From Azospirillum lipoferum (GTDB lineage: Bacteria > Pseudomonadota > Alphaproteobacteria > Azospirillales > Azospirillaceae), in NCBI RefSeq assembly GCF_024170005.1, contig NZ_JALJXJ010000015.1, positions 124,001 to 188,000 of the forward strand: a stretch of DNA of 64,000 nt, read 5' to 3'. Under the pieces are notes generated by a model. It was not told where the DNA came from and did no database searches. It worked only from the letters and a program-made list of their open reading frames with translations. The position numbers were made by a program, and so were the translations under genes. This document shows, piece by piece, positions 60,698-64,000 of the stretch; the stretch's first letter is position 1, and the number at the start of each line of letters is the position of its first letter.

Positions 60698-62527
60698 ATG
60701 GTCGGCATCCGAACCCGCAACTGGACACTCGACCCGGCCGACCGCATCGCCGAGCTGGAGCGTGAGAATGCCAAGCTCCAGCGCATCAACAAGGTTCTGA
60801 TGGACCGTGTCGAGCGGTCGATGGACTTCCAGGGCGGCGCCTTCTCGCTGTTCCAGACCGCCATCGTGCTGGAACAGAAGATCCGCGAACGCACGCTGGA
60901 GCTGGAGCGCGCCCTGCACAAGCTGGAGGACAGCAACCGCGACCTCGCCCGCGCCAAGGAGCTGGCGGACACCATGCGCACCCGCCTGTTCGAGGCGATC
61001 GAGTCGGTGAACGAGGGGTTCGCCCTGTTCGACTCCGCCGACCGGCTGGTGCTGTGCAACCGCAAATACCTGTCCTACTGGCCGTCGGTGGCGGGCCGCA
61101 TCCAGGCCGGGATCCGCTTCAACGATCTGGTCGCCATGGTCGCCGCCGCCGGTGCCGTCAGCGAGCCGCCGCCCGACGTCTGGCTGCGCGAACGGATGGA
61201 GCATCGCCACGACCTGAAGGGCGTCTTCCTCAATCGGCTGTCCGATGGCCGCTGGATCCAGGTGAACGAGCGGCGCACCCGCGACGGCGGCATCGTCGGT
61301 GTCTATACCGACATCACCGTCATCAAGCATGAGGAGGAGCGGCGGCGCGAATCCGAACAGGCGGAGAAATCCGCCCTGATGACGCTGAACGACCAGCTCC
61401 AGCAGGCGAAATCCCAGGCCGATCAGGCCAACCTGTCCAAGACCCGCTTCATCGCCGCCGCCAGCCATGACCTGCTGCAACCGCTGAACGCCGCCCGCCT
61501 GTTCGTCTCGGCGCTGGCCGACCTGGAACAGCCGGATGCCAATGCCGAACTGGTCGAGAATATCGATGTCGCCCTGGCGTCGGTCGAGGATCTGCTGTCG
61601 GCGCTGCTCGACATCTCCAAGCTCGACGCCGGGGCGGTAACGCCGGAGGTCACTGACTTCCCGTTGCGCGGCATCCTGGCGCCGCTCGCCACCGAATATG
61701 CCGCGGTGGCGGCGGAGCGGGGCATCGACCTGAAGGTGGTGGGATCGGGGGCGGTGGTGCGCAGCGACATGCGGCTGCTGCGCCGGATCGTGCAGAATTT
61801 CCTGTCCAACGCGCTGCGTTATGTCCAGGGCGGCCGGGTGGTGGTCGGCTGCCGCCGGACCGGCGACGGCATCCGGATCGAGGTTTGGGACAACGGCCCC
61901 GGCATCCCGCGCGACAAGATCGCCGAGATCTTCCAGGAGTTCCGCCGCCTCGACACCCCCGTCACCAAGGGACGTGACCGCGGCATGGGGCTGGGGCTCG
62001 CCATCGTCGACCGCGTCGCCCGCATGCTGGGTCACCCCATCACCGTGCGGTCGGAGCCGGGCCGCGGCTCCGTCTTCGCCGTCACCGTGCCGCGCGGGAC
62101 CGAGCGCCGCGCCGTCCGCCCGGCCAGCGTCGCCGCAAGGCCGATGATGAACCGGCTGGCCGGCACCTCGGTGCTGGTGCTGGACAACGAGCCGGCGGTG
62201 GTGGCGGGGATGGAGGCGCTGCTGCGCGGCTGGGCCTGCGACGTGGTGTCGGCCACCAACGGCGACGAGGCTTTGGCCCTGCTGTCCGGCATGCCGCAGC
62301 CACCGGACCTGCTGATCGCCGACTATCACCTCGACGACGGGGCGCTCGGCGTCAACGAGGTGGCGCGGCTGCGCGCTGCCTGCGGCCGCATCCTGCCCGC
62401 CGTGATCGTCACCGCCAACCGCACGCCCGAACTGGCGGACGAGGCCAAGGCGGCCGGCTGTCTGGTGCTGAACAAGCCGGTGAAGCCGGCACAGCTGCGC
62501 GCGGTGATGTCGGGACTGGTGGGATAA
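60698..62527 (+). CDS. nahK: NahK-type hybrid histidine kinase
   Basis: A 609-residue soluble hybrid kinase, partner of NosP. Order: coiled coil (about 15-95), PAS domain (about 98-215, ESVNEGFALFDSADRLVLC), a second coiled coil, HisKA with His in AAASHDLLQPLNAAR (about 260), ATPase (NFLSNALRYVQGG, DNGPGIP, GMGLGLAIV) and a C-terminal receiver with Asp in LIADYHLDDG. In known systems NO-bound NosP inhibits NahK, which feeds a phosphorelay affecting biofilm or motility; outputs here are unknown. Confidence 0.9.
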   Translation: MVGIRTRNWTLDPADRIAELERENAKLQRINKVLMDRVERSMDFQGGAFSLFQTAIVLEQKIRERTLELERALHKLEDSNRDLARAKELADTMRTRLFEAIESVNEGFALFDSADRLVLCNRKYLSYWPSVAGRIQAGIRFNDLVAMVAAAGAVSEPPPDVWLRERMEHRHDLKGVFLNRLSDGRWIQVNERRTRDGGIVGVYTDITVIKHEEERRRESEQAEKSALMTLNDQLQQAKSQADQANLSKTRFIAAASHDLLQPLNAARLFVSALADLEQPDANAELVENIDVALASVEDLLSALLDISKLDAGAVTPEVTDFPLRGILAPLATEYAAVAAERGIDLKVVGSGAVVRSDMRLLRRIVQNFLSNALRYVQGGRVVVGCRRTGDGIRIEVWDNGPGIPRDKIAEIFQEFRRLDTPVTKGRDRGMGLGLAIVDRVARMLGHPITVRSEPGRGSVFAVTVPRGTERRAVRPASVAARPMMNRLAGTSVLVLDNEPAVVAGMEALLRGWACDVVSATNGDEALALLSGMPQPPDLLIADYHLDDGALGVNEVARLRAACGRILPAVIVTANRTPELADEAKAAGCLVLNKPVKPAQLRAVMSGLVG

Positions 62528-62528
62528 G

Positions 62529-62581
62529 AAAACCGCCGGCAACAGGCATTCCTCATCGGAACGCGCGTCGCCGGCGGGTTG
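62529..62581. terminator. Hairpin between convergent genes
   Basis: AACCGCCGGC and GCCGGCGGGTT pair around a loop of about 32 bases with one bulge, between the nahK stop (62527) and the aspartic protease-like stop (62610). No good T-run; tentative terminator. Confidence 0.35.
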
Positions 62582-62609
62582 CTACAGGTCCGATCCGGCC
62601 TCGCCGCTG

Positions 62610-63794
62610 TCAGCTGGACTGGGCAGGCAGGCAGAGCTTTCCGTTGGCGAGATCATACAGCACCGGAAATTGCAGGAACATTCCGAGTCCGGTGTTGACG
62701 CAGCCGTTGCCGCGGTCGCCGTTGCCCCAGGCGGTCAGGTCGTCGCACTGTTGGCTTCCGGCGGTGAAATTCATCACCGTCTGACCATCGGTCAGATTCA
62801 GCACGATGGTGTCGCCGACCGCGGGCTGCATGTTGGTGCCGAGATTGGTCCCTGGATAGAAGGTGGTCTCGGTGGCGCCGGTGTCCATCACATAGCTGAT
62901 GTCCGCGGCACTGCCGTAGGGACTGCCGGTGGCCTGCACATAAGCCGTTCCGGTCGCGACCCCTTCCGCATAGGCGTTGATTGTGGCCTTGCTTCCGAAA
63001 AGCTGGGTGTAGGTTCCCGCCGACGGCATGGTGTAGGGCAGCGGGAAGCTGGTCGCCAGCGTGTCGATGCCGCCCAGGATCAGCCGCCCGATCAGCGTTC
63101 CCTTCGGCAGTTCGTCGCCGACATAGGGAACCGTGTTCACGAGATCGACGATGAAGCCGGCTCCATTGTTGTAGAGAAGCTGGGAAAGCACCCCCAGCAT
63201 TTCCGGCATGGTGGAGGGCGGTGCATAGGGCGAGGGAAGTTGGTGTTTCAGCGGCAACTGGGGCGCGGACGCGGTGTTCTGCAGGGATACTCCGAAATCG
63301 CCGGAGAAATAGTTGAAGATGGGAAAGGTCGAAACGCTTTCCTGCTGGTCCTTCGGCCGCAGAATGGTATCCACCGCCGCGATGGTTGCCTTGGTGGTGA
63401 CCGGGCCGGGACCGGTTTCAGCGAGGAGGGATACGTAAACGTCCCTGGCCTTGCCGAAATAGGTGATGCCGCTGGTGTATTGGGTGAAAACCTCGCCATG
63501 ATCGGCGCAGCCGGTCAGCGACGGAAGCTTCCCGCAGTCGGCCCAGAACGCCTTGCCGCCGGTATCGAATTCGAACAGCACCGGATCGGGCAGCTGTGCC
63601 CCGTGCGTCGGTTCGTCCGGCGTGACGATCACCGGAATGCCGACCTTGCGGGCCGAGGGATTGTTCGGGTCGAAGGGAACGATGAACAGCGGAACGATGG
63701 TGGCGCCGGCGTTCAGGATCTGCTCGCTGGTCAGATTGAGCGGCAACGGCAGCGGAGTGCTGGGCGGTGCCGGCGGAGGAGTGGTTGGGGCCAT
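62610..63794 (-). CDS. Pepsin-like (bilobal) aspartic protease homologue
   Basis: A 394-residue protein with two Asp-Thr-Gly motifs 227 residues apart: FEFDTGGKAFW (Asp77) and YVMDTGATETTFY (Asp304), as in the two lobes of pepsin. Supporting signs are a hydrophobic strand before each DTG, SGDFGVSL where pepsins have DG-GLG, LILGGIDT between lobes, and LQFPVLYDLANGKL near the end. The N-terminus is a Pro-rich tail (APTTPPPAPPSTPLPLPL); no signal peptide is seen. Start ATG 63794 or GTG 63806. Catalytic activity is inferred. A paralogue lies immediately upstream. Confidence 0.7.
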   Translation of the reverse strand: MAPTTPPPAPPSTPLPLPLNLTSEQILNAGATIVPLFIVPFDPNNPSARKVGIPVIVTPDEPTHGAQLPDPVLFEFDTGGKAFWADCGKLPSLTGCADHGEVFTQYTSGITYFGKARDVYVSLLAETGPGPVTTKATIAAVDTILRPKDQQESVSTFPIFNYFSGDFGVSLQNTASAPQLPLKHQLPSPYAPPSTMPEMLGVLSQLLYNNGAGFIVDLVNTVPYVGDELPKGTLIGRLILGGIDTLATSFPLPYTMPSAGTYTQLFGSKATINAYAEGVATGTAYVQATGSPYGSAADISYVMDTGATETTFYPGTNLGTNMQPAVGDTIVLNLTDGQTVMNFTAGSQQCDDLTAWGNGDRGNGCVNTGLGMFLQFPVLYDLANGKLCLPAQSS

Positions 63795-63849
63795 GTTCGG
63801 TTCCACGCTTCGGCGATAGGAATGGGGGAATTGGAAAGGAAAGCGTGTG

Positions 63850-64000
63850 TCAGGCGGGATAGGCGGCGTAGCCGACCTGACCGACCTGCGCGTCGAAATA
63901 GAGCTGATAGCTGTTCAGCAGATGGAAGCCGGTGTTGACGAAATTGCCCGCACCGCGAGGCACCAGATATTTGGGCGGGATCACGCCCGGTTCCGCGTCG
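63850..64000 (-). CDS. Second pepsin-like protein (C-terminal part only)
   Basis: The last 50 codons of a gene entering from the right edge. The visible tail, with FVNTGFHLLNSYQLYFDA and VGQVGYAAYPA, fits the C-terminal pattern of pepsin-type enzymes (G-x-F-x4-Y-x-x-F-D-x-G-x-x-G-[YF]-A) and resembles the end of the neighbouring gene (CVNTGLGMFLQFPVLYD). It is probably a tandem paralogue on the same strand, about 55 bases upstream. No more can be said from this fragment. Confidence 0.6.
   Translation of the reverse strand, partial: DAEPGVIPPKYLVPRGAGNFVNTGFHLLNSYQLYFDAQVGQVGYAAYPA

Noticed and set aside
57266..62542. Very long minus-strand open frame (about 1750 codons)
   Set aside because: It is antisense to aldehyde dehydrogenase, DUF779, nosP and nahK, all recognisable proteins. 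Its translation is His/Gln/Arg-rich low-complexity sequence typical of the complement of high-GC genes.
1..64000. CRISPR arrays and rRNA genes
   Set aside because: No regularly spaced direct repeats of 25-40 bases and no rRNA-like stretch were seen on reading through.

Overview
The window looks like a chromosome segment of a high-GC alphaproteobacterium of the Azospirillum / Rhodospirillales type. This rests on the gene set and order: a hisD - UPF0262 - low-Mr phosphatase block and an infA - maf - RNase E/G - yacG block, several chemosensory genes in one operon, a Cys-type formate dehydrogenase, and a nosP-nahK pair. The species assignment is inference.

Bases 1-15588 are the right end of an integrated genomic island. 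A tyrosine integrase lies just downstream of a tRNA-Phe gene, and phased repeats that look like integrase arm sites sit between them. The left end is outside the window. Base composition is visibly less GC-rich than the rest. Cargo: DUF3768 and DUF6641 proteins, a helicase-nuclease/DNA methyltransferase restriction-modification pair, a minimal tyrosine recombinase, and a transglycosylase (TGT/DpdA-like) gene behind a 611-residue protein of unknown function whose upstream region is full of hairpins. I regard this TGT-like/unknown pair as the best candidate for an undescribed system.

Bases 15697-18550 are a nested mobile element: an ISXO2-like (IS1595 family) transposon with two small passenger genes, whose left terminal repeat is interrupted by an IS630-family element.

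Bases 18569-29356 are housekeeping genes on the minus strand (yacG, RNase E/G, maf, infA, then low-Mr phosphatase, UPF0262, hisD, hisG). They are split by a lytic-transglycosylase-like gene, a hybrid histidine kinase and a PepSY membrane protein. Bases 29500-33485 hold a methionine-type ABC transporter locus (metQ, metN, metI, metQ) preceded by a promoter and a short leader peptide ending in Cys-Cys-Arg. A large TPR/glycosyltransferase-like gene follows on the other strand.

Bases 37340-47596 form a tightly packed chemosensory operon: receiver, CheC, soluble double-tip receptor, triple CheW, CheB, HEAT protein, CheR, CheY, CheA, STAS. Bases 47678-51339 hold nadA-nadB-nadC on the minus strand with twin operator-like palindromes. 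Bases 51453-57191 encode a small membrane protein and a periplasmic formate dehydrogenase with its chaperone, Tat-signal small protein, Fe-S subunit and cytochrome b. Then come aldehyde dehydrogenase/DUF779, the nitric-oxide sensor pair nosP-nahK, and at the right edge two tandem genes resembling pepsin-type aspartic proteases, the last one cut by the window end.
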